Positions 1-10,503 of a stretch of 64,000 bases of DNA are shown here, in pieces (positions within the stretch are counted from its first letter, which is position 1; every line of letters starts with the position of its first letter). The translations under genes and the position numbers were made by a program. The stretch covers positions 124,001 through 188,000 of the forward strand of contig ML991771.1 in assembly GCA_010094025.1 (NCBI GenBank), in the 5' to 3' direction. The notes below the pieces were generated by a model that was given only the letters and a program-made list of their open reading frames with translations, ran no database searches and had not been told where the DNA came from. The stretch comes from Viridothelium virens. Taxonomy: Eukaryota > Ascomycota > Dothideomycetes > Trypetheliales > Trypetheliaceae.

Positions 1-1
1 G

Positions 2-1432
2 AATCGTTTGGAAGATCTGGGCGCCTTGGTAAAATTTCTCAGACTACAACCTTTTGCAGAGCCAGGCGAATTTAAGCGCAATTTCCTCTCTCCTTTGAAG
101 AATGCGGATGAGGGCGCAATCGATAGAGTCCGACTTCTGGTTGATAGTATCACACTCAGACGAATGAAGGATAAGATTGATCTACCTCCTCGCCAAGATC
201 TCGTGTATCGGCTCGATATGTCTGACCAGGAGCTTGCTCTTCACGAAGCCTTTGCACAAGACTCCAGACAACTCATTATGCGACTGGCCGTGAACAGTGA
301 GAAGAAAGGCATCGGAGCCAAAAACTATGTCCGGGTGCTGCGCTGCATACTTCGCATGCGGCAAGTTTGTGCACATGGATCGGACCTACTCAATGACGAG
401 GACATGCAAGCATTAGAGGGGCTCAATCCCACCAACGCGATTGATCTTGGCGACGAAGATGAAGAAACGAAACAGGTTCTTAGTCTTAAGCAAGTGGTAG
501 ACATGCTGAACCTCTTGCGCGAAGGAGATGAAGATCGCTGTGCGTACTGTAAAACCAAAATTCGTACTGGCTCCCCTGGATTCGATGAGACGGGCAATAC
601 TTCGAAGGATGCAGACTGCATGGGATACATGACGCCCTGTTTCCACCTCATCTGCCCTTCGTGCTATCCCTCATTCCTGGAGGACGTCGAAGCCCGCCGC
701 ACCTCCGACAACTTCATGACCTGCCCAATGTGCCAAGACTACGTCCGCGCGACCTTCTTCTCCCTCAGCGAATCCGCCATCACAAAGCAAGAAGACGCCG
801 AAGCCCGCCTCCGCTCCGACCCCAAACTCGCCAAGCGCATGGGCCGCTACACAGGGCCCAGCACCAAGACCAAAGTCCTGCTCGCGGAGCTCGACAAGGC
901 GCGCACCTGGAGCGATGCCCACCCCGACGAACCCCCGCTCAAGAGCGTCATCTTCTCGGGCTGGACCAACCACCTCGACCTCATCCAGATCGCGCTCGAG
1001 GAGCACGGCCACACCTGCGTCCGCCTCGACGGCAAGATGCCGCGCAAGCAGCGCGCTGCGTCCCTCGCCGCCTTCCGCGATAACGCAGCTATCCACCTCA
1101 TCCTCGTCTCCATCGGCGCCGGCGGCCTCGGCCTCAACCTCACGTCCGCCTCGCAGGCGTTCGTTATGGAGCCGCAGTTTAATCCGGCGGCGGAGGCGCA
1201 GGCGGTCGATCGCGTGCATCGCCTCGGCCAGAAGCGGCCGGTGACGATCGTGCGGTTTATCATGCGGAATAGCTTTGAGGAGAAGATGCGAGAGCTGCAG
1301 GAGCGGAAGATGCGGATTGCCGATTTGACTCTTATGGGGCAGAAGGGTGGGAAGGAGGGGCAGGTGGGGAAGAGGCAGAGTGGTGGGGTGAAGGTGGAGG
1401 AGTTGAAGGCGCTGTTTGGGAGTGCGAGGTGA
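2..1432 (+). CDS. SNF2-family ATPase/helicase with RING finger, C-terminal part (5' end outside window)
   Basis: ATP-dependent DNA translocase of the RAD5/HLTF/ULS1-like SNF2 branch, which remodels chromatin or stalled forks in the nucleus. The frame is open from base 2, so the start and ATP-binding half lie upstream. Visible in order: the end of SNF2_N with LVDSITLRRMKDKIDLP, a C3HC4 RING (CAYC at about 539, CFHLICPSC at about 637, CPMC at about 721), then Helicase_C with LILVSIGAGGLGLNLTSA and QAVDRVHRLGQKRPV (motifs V and VI), and a Lys/Gly-rich tail. The RING between the two helicase lobes is the hallmark of the RAD5/RAD16-type group and implies E3 ubiquitin or SUMO-linked activity. Codon third positions turn GC-rich after about base 640. 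Which member it is cannot be settled without the N-terminus. Confidence 0.9.
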   Translation, partial: NRLEDLGALVKFLRLQPFAEPGEFKRNFLSPLKNADEGAIDRVRLLVDSITLRRMKDKIDLPPRQDLVYRLDMSDQELALHEAFAQDSRQLIMRLAVNSEKKGIGAKNYVRVLRCILRMRQVCAHGSDLLNDEDMQALEGLNPTNAIDLGDEDEETKQVLSLKQVVDMLNLLREGDEDRCAYCKTKIRTGSPGFDETGNTSKDADCMGYMTPCFHLICPSCYPSFLEDVEARRTSDNFMTCPMCQDYVRATFFSLSESAITKQEDAEARLRSDPKLAKRMGRYTGPSTKTKVLLAELDKARTWSDAHPDEPPLKSVIFSGWTNHLDLIQIALEEHGHTCVRLDGKMPRKQRAASLAAFRDNAAIHLILVSIGAGGLGLNLTSASQAFVMEPQFNPAAEAQAVDRVHRLGQKRPVTIVRFIMRNSFEEKMRELQERKMRIADLTLMGQKGGKEGQVGKRQSGGVKVEELKALFGSAR

Positions 1433-1848
1433 GAGTTATCTGCAGCGAGGCCTGCATTGTGGGAGTTGGAATGGTGGCGAAGGGTTTCTCTTCTATCCAA
1501 TATACTCTACATTTGGTTGAAGGATTTGGGCTTAGAAGACTGGCGGGGAGGCGTTTCTAGTGCCGATCGCCTTTGAAGATACCCGAATCAAGAGAGAGGG
1601 AGAGAAAGATCAACGACGGAAGGTAATGCCATGAAGCTCTTGGAAGGAGGCGAGTACAACGAGTTACTGTTGTTAGATAGCGTTGCTAGATCGATCAGCT
1701 ACCAATCTGAGGTTTTTCTTGTTTTTATACTCGTTTCTAGATTTCCAGTTGTGCAAAAGAGGTTTTTTTGCGGTGCTATTTGAATGACAGATTGAGGCAT
1801 CCTCAATATCTACCGAGTATCTCACAGAACTCCTTTGTGACCTCAGTT
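1433..1848. other. Intergenic, convergent 3' ends
   Basis: The 416 bases between the convergent SNF2-like and NmrA-like genes presumably hold the two 3' UTRs. I see no ORF, repeat or RNA structure here. Confidence 0.6.
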
Positions 1849-2760
1849 TTACAAGTTCCCTCTAACCCATTCTGCATATGATGTTGGCTTCCTACCAAGC
1901 AACCACTCCAACTGGTTTGAGTTTCCCAACAGCCCCCTCCTTTCGTAGTACAGAATCAATCTCTCCATTATATCCTTCATCCCGGGGTCGCAATCCTCAG
2001 TACCGAAGAGCATCTTCACTCTAGAAGCGATGGCTCCCTCATACGACGTCTTCTCAATCCGAATCGCCTTTCCCATTTCTTTTCCCGTGATGGCGATGAC
2101 GTCTTCGTAGCTGTGGGGTCCGGCAGATACTAGAGGATATTGGGCATACATATGTTTTTCCCGTTGCTCCAATACTATGGCACTCGCTGCAGCAAGGTCC
2201 TTCAATGCAATGAAGCAGAATTGGACTTTGGGGTCCCACGGTGCGGGCCACACGGGACTTTCCTGTTGCGCAAGTGAAGCCACAGGAAAAGTATCCATGA
2301 AATGTGTAGGCTGCATGATGGTGTACGGAAGACCTGACTCCATCAGATATTCCTCCACATAGCGCTTACAATCATGATTCAACAGCTTGCTCAATTGAGT
2401 GTTAAGGACAGAGCTATAGAGAAAATGTTTGAAGCCGCCCCTCCCATTTTCGAATTCTTGGACCGCTGAGTCGACGACGTTTTTACAAACGTCTGTTTCA
2501 CGGGGATGTAGCGATGGCCCAACAAGGTACAGAGCGGTAGCTCCGGAAACGAGTTTGGAGACGGCGTGGGGGTCACCAAGATCGGCTTGAACAACTTCGG
2601 CGTACGGATATTGTTCACGAAGACGATCGAGAGATGCTTGAGAATTCACTTGGAGTCTAAGACGCTTGAACTTTTGGGAGACGAGAGGGATGAGGTGGGC
2701 GCATTGCTTCCCACTTGCACAAGTGAGGAGGAGTAAATCGTTTTGAAAGTCAACTGACAT
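1849..2760 (-). CDS. NmrA-like NAD(P)-binding protein (atypical SDR)
   Basis: A single-exon 303-residue protein, the normal length for NmrA-like/isoflavone-reductase-like atypical short-chain dehydrogenases. The N-terminal Rossmann unit begins LLLLTCASGKQCAHLIPL, where the usual GxxGxxG is degenerate. VVQADLGDP follows at the position of the adenine-contact acid, then ALYLVGPS and the LPYTIMQPTHFMDTF segment typical of the family. The C-terminus PTSYAEWVRGNL also fits. There is no YxxxK catalytic pair, as expected for NmrA-type proteins, so it may be a redox sensor or a reductase of a small molecule. The substrate cannot be read from sequence. The start is the first ATG before the beta-strand. 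Confidence 0.85.
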   Translation of the reverse strand: MSVDFQNDLLLLTCASGKQCAHLIPLVSQKFKRLRLQVNSQASLDRLREQYPYAEVVQADLGDPHAVSKLVSGATALYLVGPSLHPRETDVCKNVVDSAVQEFENGRGGFKHFLYSSVLNTQLSKLLNHDCKRYVEEYLMESGLPYTIMQPTHFMDTFPVASLAQQESPVWPAPWDPKVQFCFIALKDLAAASAIVLEQREKHMYAQYPLVSAGPHSYEDVIAITGKEMGKAIRIEKTSYEGAIASRVKMLFGTEDCDPGMKDIMERLILYYERRGLLGNSNQLEWLLGRKPTSYAEWVRGNL

Positions 2761-3381
2761 TTTGATGAGGACACTGAACTACAGGTACTCCCCATCATGG
2801 AGAAGTGTTTTATACTATGCACTGTGCCGCAATCCGAGATGTTTGTCATCGTCGAGCCGCACGAGCGCGCCATGAAAACTCCGAGACGACATCATTGTGA
2901 CGGATTTAATGGGAGTATCCAAGCTCCGTGCTGCTATTCAGTATATGAAACATAGAGTTCGCACTCCATGCTAGCTCTATGCATCCGGTGATTTGCGTTG
3001 ATATTTCATCCTACATTTGATAATCCAATTAGACTACGGTTTCATGGTCCAAGCAATGGTAATGATGTTCCTTATGCCTTTTCTATCCACATAGGACAGG
3101 GTGTAAGAGGTGCGGGAAGTGGCCTCAAGATGGGAGTCACGAAATCAGTCTTTGGAAGCTCTGATGAATGCCACAGAAATCTCGTTTCCAATCCATTTTG
3201 CTGACCCGGCACTCTATGCGAATTCTTGAGAAGCTGGACCTAGAAAGGTTTCTTGCCTAGAATTGCATTGGCAGTAGGTTATTCGAGGTCACCTCAAATT
3301 CCTCTTGTTTCCGCAAGCCCTTTAGCTTGTAATTTACTACTGCCGTCACATAGGGACGTGATAAGTCCAAGTACCAAGGAT
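2761..3381. other. Intergenic, upstream of the NmrA-like gene
   Basis: 621 bases between the NmrA-like start and the RRG7 stop. I see only short spurious ORFs and no repeats. Confidence 0.5.
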
Positions 3382-4098
3382 TCAAGAAATGTCCGTACGG
3401 TTCCCGTGTACTTTGTCCAAAATCTGGTCATTTTCCATCAGTACGACGGTCGTACGCTCTTCCCCGATATCATCGCCAGTTCCTAACTCCTGATTCCAAA
3501 TTTTGGGCGTGACCCGCTCTAAACCCATATTCGCCACATGCGCATTCCATACTATCTGTCTTACATTTCCTTCCAGAGTAATATTGATGAATGCCAAAGG
3601 CAATTGACTTCGCGCCAATGCATCCCGGACGCCTGGAGTGGCCTCCCCTCTTGCGACCAGAAATCCAATCAGTCTACCATGATTGGGTCCCCGAGGGTCG
3701 CCTGCAAATGCACCTTCAAGCTCCCGCACCCAACTTGCCAGCGCTACTTTTGCGTTGCTTTTGCATGATACTAGGACGTTGACTGGATGAATGAAGGTGG
3801 GCAAAGACCAAGTACCTAGAAGGTCGATGCCAAGGTCGTCTCGGCCACCCTGTCGCTGAAGATTTAGGAAAAATCGGTGCAAGGTATCGACGGCTGTGTA
3901 CTCGTATTTGGTGCCTCGATAGACAGTGCTGGCTTTGTTGAGACCTGTTCGGTCTACATAGGCTTCGAAAGAGCGAAGGTCTTTGTGCTCCCCTTCTCTA
4001 GTATTGCGGGTCGAGGAGCTCTTGAATCGGGAGTAGCTCGATGGTGGAGCTCGAAGACGGTATGTGCAAGTCAGAATGAACGGACGGCCGTAACGCAT
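3382..4098 (-). CDS. RRG7: Required for respiratory growth protein 7 (RRG7), mitochondrial nuclease-fold protein
   Basis: A single-exon 238-residue protein. Residues 1-35 are rich in Arg and Ser with no acids (RYGRPFILT, SSYSRFKSSSTR), which looks like a mitochondrial presequence. The core matches the RRG7/DUF2034 family: YEYTAVDTLHRFF (Glu66), GGRDDLGIDLLGTW (Asp92), then VNVLVSCKS (Lys113). That E...D...xxK layout is the PD-(D/E)XK nuclease fold of Mrr-type endonucleases. In yeast RRG7 is needed for respiratory growth; its biochemical activity is not established. It shares a divergent 290-bp promoter with MED21. The identification rests on the motif block and length. Confidence 0.85.
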   Translation of the reverse strand: MRYGRPFILTCTYRLRAPPSSYSRFKSSSTRNTREGEHKDLRSFEAYVDRTGLNKASTVYRGTKYEYTAVDTLHRFFLNLQRQGGRDDLGIDLLGTWSLPTFIHPVNVLVSCKSNAKVALASWVRELEGAFAGDPRGPNHGRLIGFLVARGEATPGVRDALARSQLPLAFINITLEGNVRQIVWNAHVANMGLERVTPKIWNQELGTGDDIGEERTTVVLMENDQILDKVHGNRTDIS

Positions 4099-4388
4099 GA
4101 CCCAGAGGAGCGCATTAATGGGGATGATTTGACGGGGAACGGGCTTTTAGGGTAATTTGTTGCGACCGGAGTGATATTTGTACGGAGTACTCCGTACCTT
4201 ATCGCATGCATCGCATCACATCGCGTCTGCGCGTCACAAAGCTCTCGGGCCGAGCCGCAACAACTTATACTCCAGATACCGTAGTAACTTATCGTATACA
4301 ACTTGTTAGAGCTTCGAGCCCATCTGTTCCTCAAGATCCCCCCATTTCATTGCCCTCTCTCACCCGTGACGGTGAAGACACCTCCACC
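4099..4388. promoter_or_regulatory. Divergent promoter RRG7/MED21 with TACGGAGTAC palindrome
   Basis: A 290-bp divergent spacer. At 4180-4197 it carries GTACGGAGTACTCCGTAC, a perfect inverted repeat containing the decamer TACGGAGTAC on both strands. CT-rich sequence precedes the MED21 ATG. Confidence 0.55.
4180..4197. repeat. TACGGAGTAC motif, copy 1 (palindromic)
   Basis: The 18-base palindrome GTACGGAGTACTCCGTAC holds one copy of the decamer on each strand. The same decamer recurs at four other intergenic sites in this window. Confidence 0.85.
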
Positions 4389-5091
4389 ATGGCCGATATC
4401 CTCACTCAACTACAAGACTGTCTCGATCAGGTAATTCCCAACTCTCACACGTTCACGCTCCCCAGACAAACCAGACCAAACTAACTCCACCGCCCAGCTC
4501 GTCACCCAAATGTACGCCTCAATCCGCTACATCCACCTCCACCACAGCTACGCCGCGATCCCCTCGCAACCCGACCAGAACCCGCACGCGCGCAGCACGC
4601 AACCCACCTCTGTCCCTCCTAGCGCCGCACTCCCCCCCGAAGCCGGCAGCGCAAACGGCAACAGCAGCACAAATAACGCTCTCCCCACCACCAGCGCCGC
4701 ATCTCCCACCACCGAAAGCATCCCTGCGGCCCAGCAGCAACAGCCGTCTCAACAAGACAGCGCGCAAAACAACGCCACCAGCAACAATAATAACAGCAGC
4801 GGCGGCAACAACATCGACGACCCCACAGGCATGCTCCCCGTCCCCGCCGCCGCCTTCGACGCCGCGCTGCGCGAGCTGGCGCAGGACCTGGTGCTGAAGG
4901 AGCAGCAGATCGAGTATCTGATTGGGGTGCTGCCCGGCGTGGGGACGAGCGAGGCGGAGCAAGGCGTGCGGATCCGGGGGCTGGAGGAGAAGCTGCGGGA
5001 GGTGGAGAAGCGGCGAAGGGAGGCGGTGAGGAAGAAGGAGGCGTGTTTGGAGCGGTTGGATGGGGTGATTGGGAGGGTGAGGAGGATTTGA
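4389..5091 (+). CDS. MED21: Mediator complex subunit 21 (SRB7/MED21)
   Basis: Subunit of the Mediator middle module, which bridges activators to RNA polymerase II. Exon 1 (4389-4430) encodes [14 protein letters not shown], the near-invariant MED21 start. A 67-nt intron (4431-4497, branch CTAAC) follows. Exon 2 (4498-5091) continues [18 protein letters not shown]. Joined, it makes 211 residues. A low-complexity Gln/Asn/Ser/Pro/Ala insert occupies about residues 50-115, then the C-terminal helix ([20 protein letters not shown] and a Glu/Arg/Lys-rich stretch) forms the coiled coil that pairs with MED7. Filamentous-fungal MED21 often carries such an insert. Confidence 0.93.
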
Positions 5092-5479
5092 GTTTGTGGT
5101 TGGGGTTGGGATACTCCCTGCTTTGTGCGCGGCTGTGGGGGCTTTCGGGGGTGGGAGGAAGCAGGCTGGATTGGCGCTACAGTTGGGTTGGGGATGGAGA
5201 TGACTTCTGCAATGCTTGAATGAAAAACTAGGGGGATGATTATAATACTACAATGGCGCCCTTCGAAGAACCTTTTACATCCGATCGCCTCGTGTCTGGC
5301 TCTGAACGCCTAGGACTTCACACTGAAGAGAAACGCGTTGGTCCTGGAACCTCGTCGTTGTATCCCAGCGCCATCCCCATCACCAACTTTTAGAGTCCGA
5401 AGCGCCAAGTCCTTGTGGGTTTAATAACACAAAGCTGTGAATCGCATCTTCCATAAACTCTGCGTAATAACTCTGGCTC
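5092..5479. other. Intergenic, convergent MED21/STU1 3' ends
   Basis: 388 bases holding presumed 3' UTRs of the convergent pair. I see no gene or repeat. Confidence 0.55.
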
Positions 5480-8400
5480 CTAGGCCTTCGCCCTCTTTGC
5501 AAGGTAATAGGTGATCAGGTTCAGGCTACCCTCATCCGCACTTCCCACCACCTTCCAGAACTCTTCTGCGCCAGTTCCATTCCCGATCTTCTCCTCCGCT
5601 CCGCCTCTCCGCCGCGCAATGACATCGTAAAGCTCAACACAGAAATCGGTATCCGCCCGACGAACATCCGGCTCGGAATCTTCAAGGAACTTCACCGCCA
5701 CCTGTCCCAATCTCTGACGCAAGCCCGCCGAGAGCGTGAAAGCCTCTCGAGTATCCCCCGTGTCGCGCGGCTTGAGGCGTCGAAGGAGCTGAGCGAGGAT
5801 GTCGAGGCCCATAGAGATGAGTCTGGCGTGACCTGTGGAATCGGACAGCTCCTCCTGCTCTTGATCACTATTTACCGCTGCTGCCTCTTCTTCCCCATCT
5901 TCGCGAGGGGTGGAAGAAGAAGAAGCCTCGGAATCGACGACCTCCAAGACGGCGTCGATGCCTTCTATAGGCTGACAGATTCCCACTAGTTCTGTGGCTG
6001 AGCGCTCCAGCTCTGCTGCAAGATGGCTCACATTATCGCACTCCTTTCTTGCACGCAGAATGGCGCACAGAGCCTGTGGGCAGGTCGCCTGTGCGATCTT
6101 CCGTGACGGTTGAACATGAGCGAAGCCGGAAGCCGGATGTGCTGCATGGGGTTGCGCGATCAGTGCCGTTGCTATAGCAAGAGCTTGACCTTTCAGGTTG
6201 ACCGCCTTGGCAGGCTGGGGGCTCACGGAGGAGAGTGGAATCTCGATGTAAGACGTCAAGGCGAGGAGCAACTCAGCGAGCTTGTTGGTGGATCCTTTTA
6301 TGGGTGATGAGGCCGCGGATGCATCGTTCACCTTGGTCGGACTGGAATCTTGGCCAGTAGGGGCTGCGGAAGGGATCCAAATGTCGGCATTCGGGCTCTT
6401 CACGAGCTCTTGCAGTCTCCTGAAACCATGGGCATCGAGTGTACGAGCCTTGATGCGCTCGATTCCACTTGCCAATAGGCGTCTTGCACGAAGCGTTTCG
6501 GCACGATCTTGAGGAGTCTGTGACCCGAAGCCATTGCTGTGGTGTGTAGGAGTCATCTGGTTGCCATTAGCTGGGTGCGGACTACCAGCGCTGCTGCCCT
6601 GTTCTGGAGTAGGGCTGCGACCGTATCCTTGATCATTGATAGGGAGCTCTTCTAGAGGGTTCTTTTGAGGAGATTGTGGTGTGGATCTGTTCCCTAGTGA
6701 AGAAGGCTTAACGTTAGGTTCGTCTTCAAACACCTGCACCTCGTCCATCTGCCGTACGGGACTACCACGACGGGATGGAGGATTGGACATATCTGCTGAG
6801 AGACCGTTGACACGTTCGGAAGAGAGATTAGGAGAGTTGCTCATAGTGGATTCTATCCGGGCTCGGTCTGGACTGCGTCGAATCCGTTCGGGAGAAGCAG
6901 CAGAAGAATGAGTTTGCGAAGGTGGGATCCTCATATTGGGAAGCACCATTGTAAAGCCGTCGTCCTCGGCGTTTGACGTAGTTGCATCGTCAGCAGAAGT
7001 CGTATTGCTCGAAACGGGTTTATTCCGCACTGGCAATTCTTGTTGGCCAGCGCTCCGCATACCTCCAGTAGGCATAACCACAGTAAGATTATCGTGATCC
7101 GGAGGACTGGAGATGTCCGCAACTAGGTCCATCCTAGACCTACTCTTGGAAGGACTAGGACGTGGGCTCGGTCTTGGACTCCCGCTGGATATAGGTCTCT
7201 TGCTGGTGGGACTTGGGATGCTTGTTTTCTTGGAACTCTTGCTTGGACTGTCTGCCGGGCTCTGATTATTTGGCGTGTCGGGTCGAACGCCATTCCGACG
7301 AGCATATGGATCTGCTGTCTTGGGTCGCGTAATCTCTGGACGCCGAGGTCGGCGGACTGGACCCGACATGAGTGACCCCGTTGCTGGTACGTTGGAGGAG
7401 GATGGGACAGCAGCCTCTCTGCGACTGGTTGCTGCGGCAGAAGGCGGACGACCGGTGTTTTTTATTGAAGTGCTCGAGGGAACGCGGTTGTGGCTGTTCA
7501 GGGTTGGTTTGACTGGGGAAAAGGCCGACATTGCAGAGTTAGGCCGCTCAGGAGCACGTTTAGCTGCCATTTGCTTCTTCTGTGCCGCCATCATTTCCTT
7601 CAAATTAGACCTGCTCGCAGTTTGTGACGATCTGAGATCTGGTCTGGGACCTCTGCTACTTAATACGGATGACGAGAGAGAGGGGGCATTTGGATTATTG
7701 GAGTCCTTTTCGAGAAGCTGTTGAGACTTAGGGTCGAGAGTGGACATGATGCTATATACTGTAAGCAACAAGGCATCAAAGCGTAGTGATTGGCAACTTA
7801 CGATTCTGCCTTATCTGGCCACACTTTGGCAAAGATCCAGTAGGTCGCCCTCATGCCTTCCCGAACCCGAGGGTTGGCATCCGCCAAGCCTTTCTTTATA
7901 CATTTCTCCGCAAGGTCTAGACTACCGGAGCTTTCGAAGTAGCCCTTGTTGTTTTGCTGTCGCTTCAACAGCGTTTTGAGCCAACCCGGAGCGTACGTCC
8001 TTGTATTCGCGTTCTTGTCTTGGCAAGCGAACCAGACATGCTCCATCAGACGCTTGCTATATGTGGCGTGGGAGAAGATGGCATCTGCCGTGGTATTGCC
8101 ATTGTCAGCAGCAATGTGCTTTGTATTTGCTGTCATTTTGACGAAGTTCTGGAGTAATACTTCCACCATCGGATCGAGCGAGGATCGTAAGGTCCGAGAG
8201 AGTTCTTGTACTAGCTGACAGCCGTTTGTCGACATCGTTGTTCGCAGAGAGTTGGCCACCTTCAGTATTCCCTCTGACAGGCTTTTGATGTTCGTCATGA
8301 AGGGGACATGGTATTCGACTGGAGCATTTCCTTGCGTAAGACGCCGAATCTTGAGAACGCCTCTGTCTCTTTGCATCCAATTGTGTTCTGTTTCCTTGCC

Positions 8401-9343
8401 TTCAAAATGGGGTGCCATGTCGCGGAAGTGATCATCGAGCTCCCGTGATGAATGGACATGCAGTGGCTCCAACAGTGCATCTTCCTGGGAGGGGGGCGCA
8501 GCCAATTCGCCCATGACGCTATCGCCGAGGCCGTTCGTCGGATTGAGGTGGTCAAATTGGGGAAGGGTCTGTGCGGAAGCTTTGAGGTCCGGCTCTGGAG
8601 GCGGTGGAGGAAGGATACCAATCTGGGCTAGAATTTGTTCTGCGATAGACTTGCGCACGTTGTTGTTCTTGATTTGTTTTCTAAGGTCATTCTTCGCATG
8701 TTCGGGAGCATTGCGGAAGAGCTCTATGACGACTTGCTTGGCGACCTCACGCACGCCACCGTCATGTTCTTCGAGATTGGCAACCAGGTAGGGTACAAAG
8801 GATTTGAATTGAAGGCTGTGGTCGTTACTCATCTGGGCTACGTTAATTGGGGAAGGTGCGCGGCGTCATGGAGGCTTCACGTACCCTGCTCACCCATTGC
8901 ATGCCCGCTTCTTTACCGCGCACGTTGGTGCCTGCAATTGCCGCATCGCGAATACACTTCTCGACATCTTCTGCGTTGTACTGCCATAGCTCAGTGAATG
9001 CTTGTGATGCTGCTACGCGATGGCTTTCTCTAGGGTCACCAAGCCTGTCAAGTAGAATGGGATGTAGCTTCGATCCTTGCTTTGAGATGACGCCAATCTG
9101 GTTTTGAAGTCTCAGCCGCTTGAGAATGTGCTGCAGCGTTGAGAAACCCGAGGAAGCGAGGTTGGATGAAGTTTGTTGTGTTATCGCGATCTTGATGCAT
9201 TCGAAGATGGGAGCCTGGGCTGCATCCGGGACGCGTGAATGCTTGATATTGGACTTGATATTATTGAATGCATTTAGTTTAGCATCGACAGCCACCGAGG
9301 ACCTTCTCAGGATAGCGAGTAGGTCTTGAGCCTCCTTTTCCAT
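5480..9343 (-). CDS. STU1: CLASP-family microtubule-associated protein STU1
   Basis: Microtubule plus-end and kinetochore rescue factor that promotes spindle stability. Three exons: 9343-8885, 8832-7802 and 7751-5480, with introns of 52 and 50 nt. They join in frame to 1253 residues. The first splice uses AGG|GTACGT so that MQWVSR reads on into MSNDHSLQFKSFV; the GTGAGC four codons earlier is also in frame and is a possible alternative. Residues 1-500 are HEAT/TOG material (RLGDPRESHRVAASQAF, REVAKQVVIELFRNAP, SNDVDKRL-region CLASP_N). A basic Ser/Pro/Arg-rich linker, about 500-760, fits the microtubule-binding region, and a helical C-terminus ends LAKRAKA. The gene is divergent from the BSP gene. 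Confidence 0.92.
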
Positions 9344-9642
9344 ATCTTTTGATTGTTGAGGGGTGGGTGGGGTTATTGACAGGGAGACATGGGGTGGTAG
9401 TAGCTAGGTGGCCGTGGCTTAGGTAGTTAGTGGGAGAGAGCAACAAAGCGAGCGTAAGAAGACGCGCCAGAGCAACGGCCGCGCTAGTTACGGAGTACCT
9501 AACCTTGCTCTAGAGTCGCGTACTACATCATTGCAATCCTTCATCCATGCTTCACAATCACAATGTACGCAAGGAAGTGACACAGCGAGGACCGATGCAT
9601 CTCCAATTTACAACGCATCGACTCCTTCCCTCATAGCCGCCT
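9344..9642. promoter_or_regulatory. Divergent promoter STU1/BSP gene
   Basis: A 299-bp spacer between divergent starts. It carries TACGGAGTAC at 9489-9498. No TATA box is clear. Confidence 0.5.
9489..9498 (+). repeat. TACGGAGTAC motif, copy 2
   Basis: Exact decamer in the STU1/BSP divergent promoter. Confidence 0.8.
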
Positions 9643-10503
9643 ATGCCCGTTATCCCCTTCACCCTCCAACCTGCCATGTCTCCCGTTCCACCCAAACCCC
9701 TCCCCCATCAGCTCCCGAAGCCTCTCTTCCGACTCGAGATCACCGACCTCTCTCATCCAGGTGCTGTTGCCTTCCTCTCCCACATCGACCTTACTGCGAT
9801 TCTTTCCGACGCCGTCAAGAATGTCATCACAACTCTCTATCTTCATTCCTCTGCCATCCCAGCCGTGCGATCCATTACGCTGATCCTCAAACCGGAGGGT
9901 GGCGTCGCGAGCACTACAGGTCTCGACTATGACGACGAGCATAAGCGAATTACCTTCTCCACCGAGTATATCAAGCATGTCGCGCACCAGCGGGTAAAGG
10001 AGGAGATCCTGGGAGTGGTGACACACGAGATGGTGCATTGCTGGCAATGGGCTGCTTTTGGCACTGCCCCTCCAGGCTTGATTGAAGGCGTGGCCGACTG
10101 GGTGCGTCTTCGCTGCGGTCTATCACCCCCTCACTGGAAGCAAGAGCCGGGTGGGCAGTGGAATGCGGGCTATCAACATACTGCTTACTTCCTTGATTAC
10201 CTGGAAGGGAGGTACGGTTCAGGTACGGTGCCAAAGATTAACAGCGCCCTGAGGGAAAAAAGGTATGAAGAGGGCGCCTTCTGGAAGGGTCTACTCGGAA
10301 AGGAGATCGAAGCACTCTGGGACGAATATGAAAAGCATCTGAAGAAGGAGAGAGATGTCGAAAAGGAAAGAGAGGAAGAGCCGGTCATGGTAAAGAGAGA
10401 AGATGCGGATGAAGAGCTCACAGCCAGGTCAGGTGGCGATGAGAGACGCGTGGAGAATACTGTCGTCAACACCGCCAGTTCTGAGCAGGACAGCGGCAAG
10501 TAA
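9643..10503 (+). CDS. BSP-family (plant basic secretory protein-like) putative metallopeptidase
   Basis: A single-exon 286-residue protein of the basic secretory protein (BSP) family. Conserved parts: ITLILKPEGGVASTTGL, the zinc motif HEMVHCWQ (HExxH at residues 128-132), then PPGLIEGVADWVRLRCG, whose Glu supplies the gluzincin-like third ligand, and YQHTAYFLDYLE. Plant members are secreted defence proteins, but this one has no signal peptide (N-terminus Pro-rich, MPVIPFTLQPAMSPVPP), so it is probably cytosolic. MSP at residue 12 is an alternative start. The last 60 residues are a charged Glu/Lys tail. Peptidase activity is inferred from the motif only. Confidence 0.85.
   Translation: MPVIPFTLQPAMSPVPPKPLPHQLPKPLFRLEITDLSHPGAVAFLSHIDLTAILSDAVKNVITTLYLHSSAIPAVRSITLILKPEGGVASTTGLDYDDEHKRITFSTEYIKHVAHQRVKEEILGVVTHEMVHCWQWAAFGTAPPGLIEGVADWVRLRCGLSPPHWKQEPGGQWNAGYQHTAYFLDYLEGRYGSGTVPKINSALREKRYEEGAFWKGLLGKEIEALWDEYEKHLKKERDVEKEREEEPVMVKREDADEELTARSGGDERRVENTVVNTASSEQDSGK

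Noticed and set aside
661-1500. Overlapping ORFs on both strands over the helicase C-terminal part
   Set aside because: Arg/Pro- and Ala/Glu-rich shadows produced by high GC at third codon positions; the helicase motifs are in the long forward frame.
4519-4962. Reverse ORF over MED21 exon 2
   Set aside because: Ala/Val/Gly-rich shadow of the GC-rich MED21 frame.
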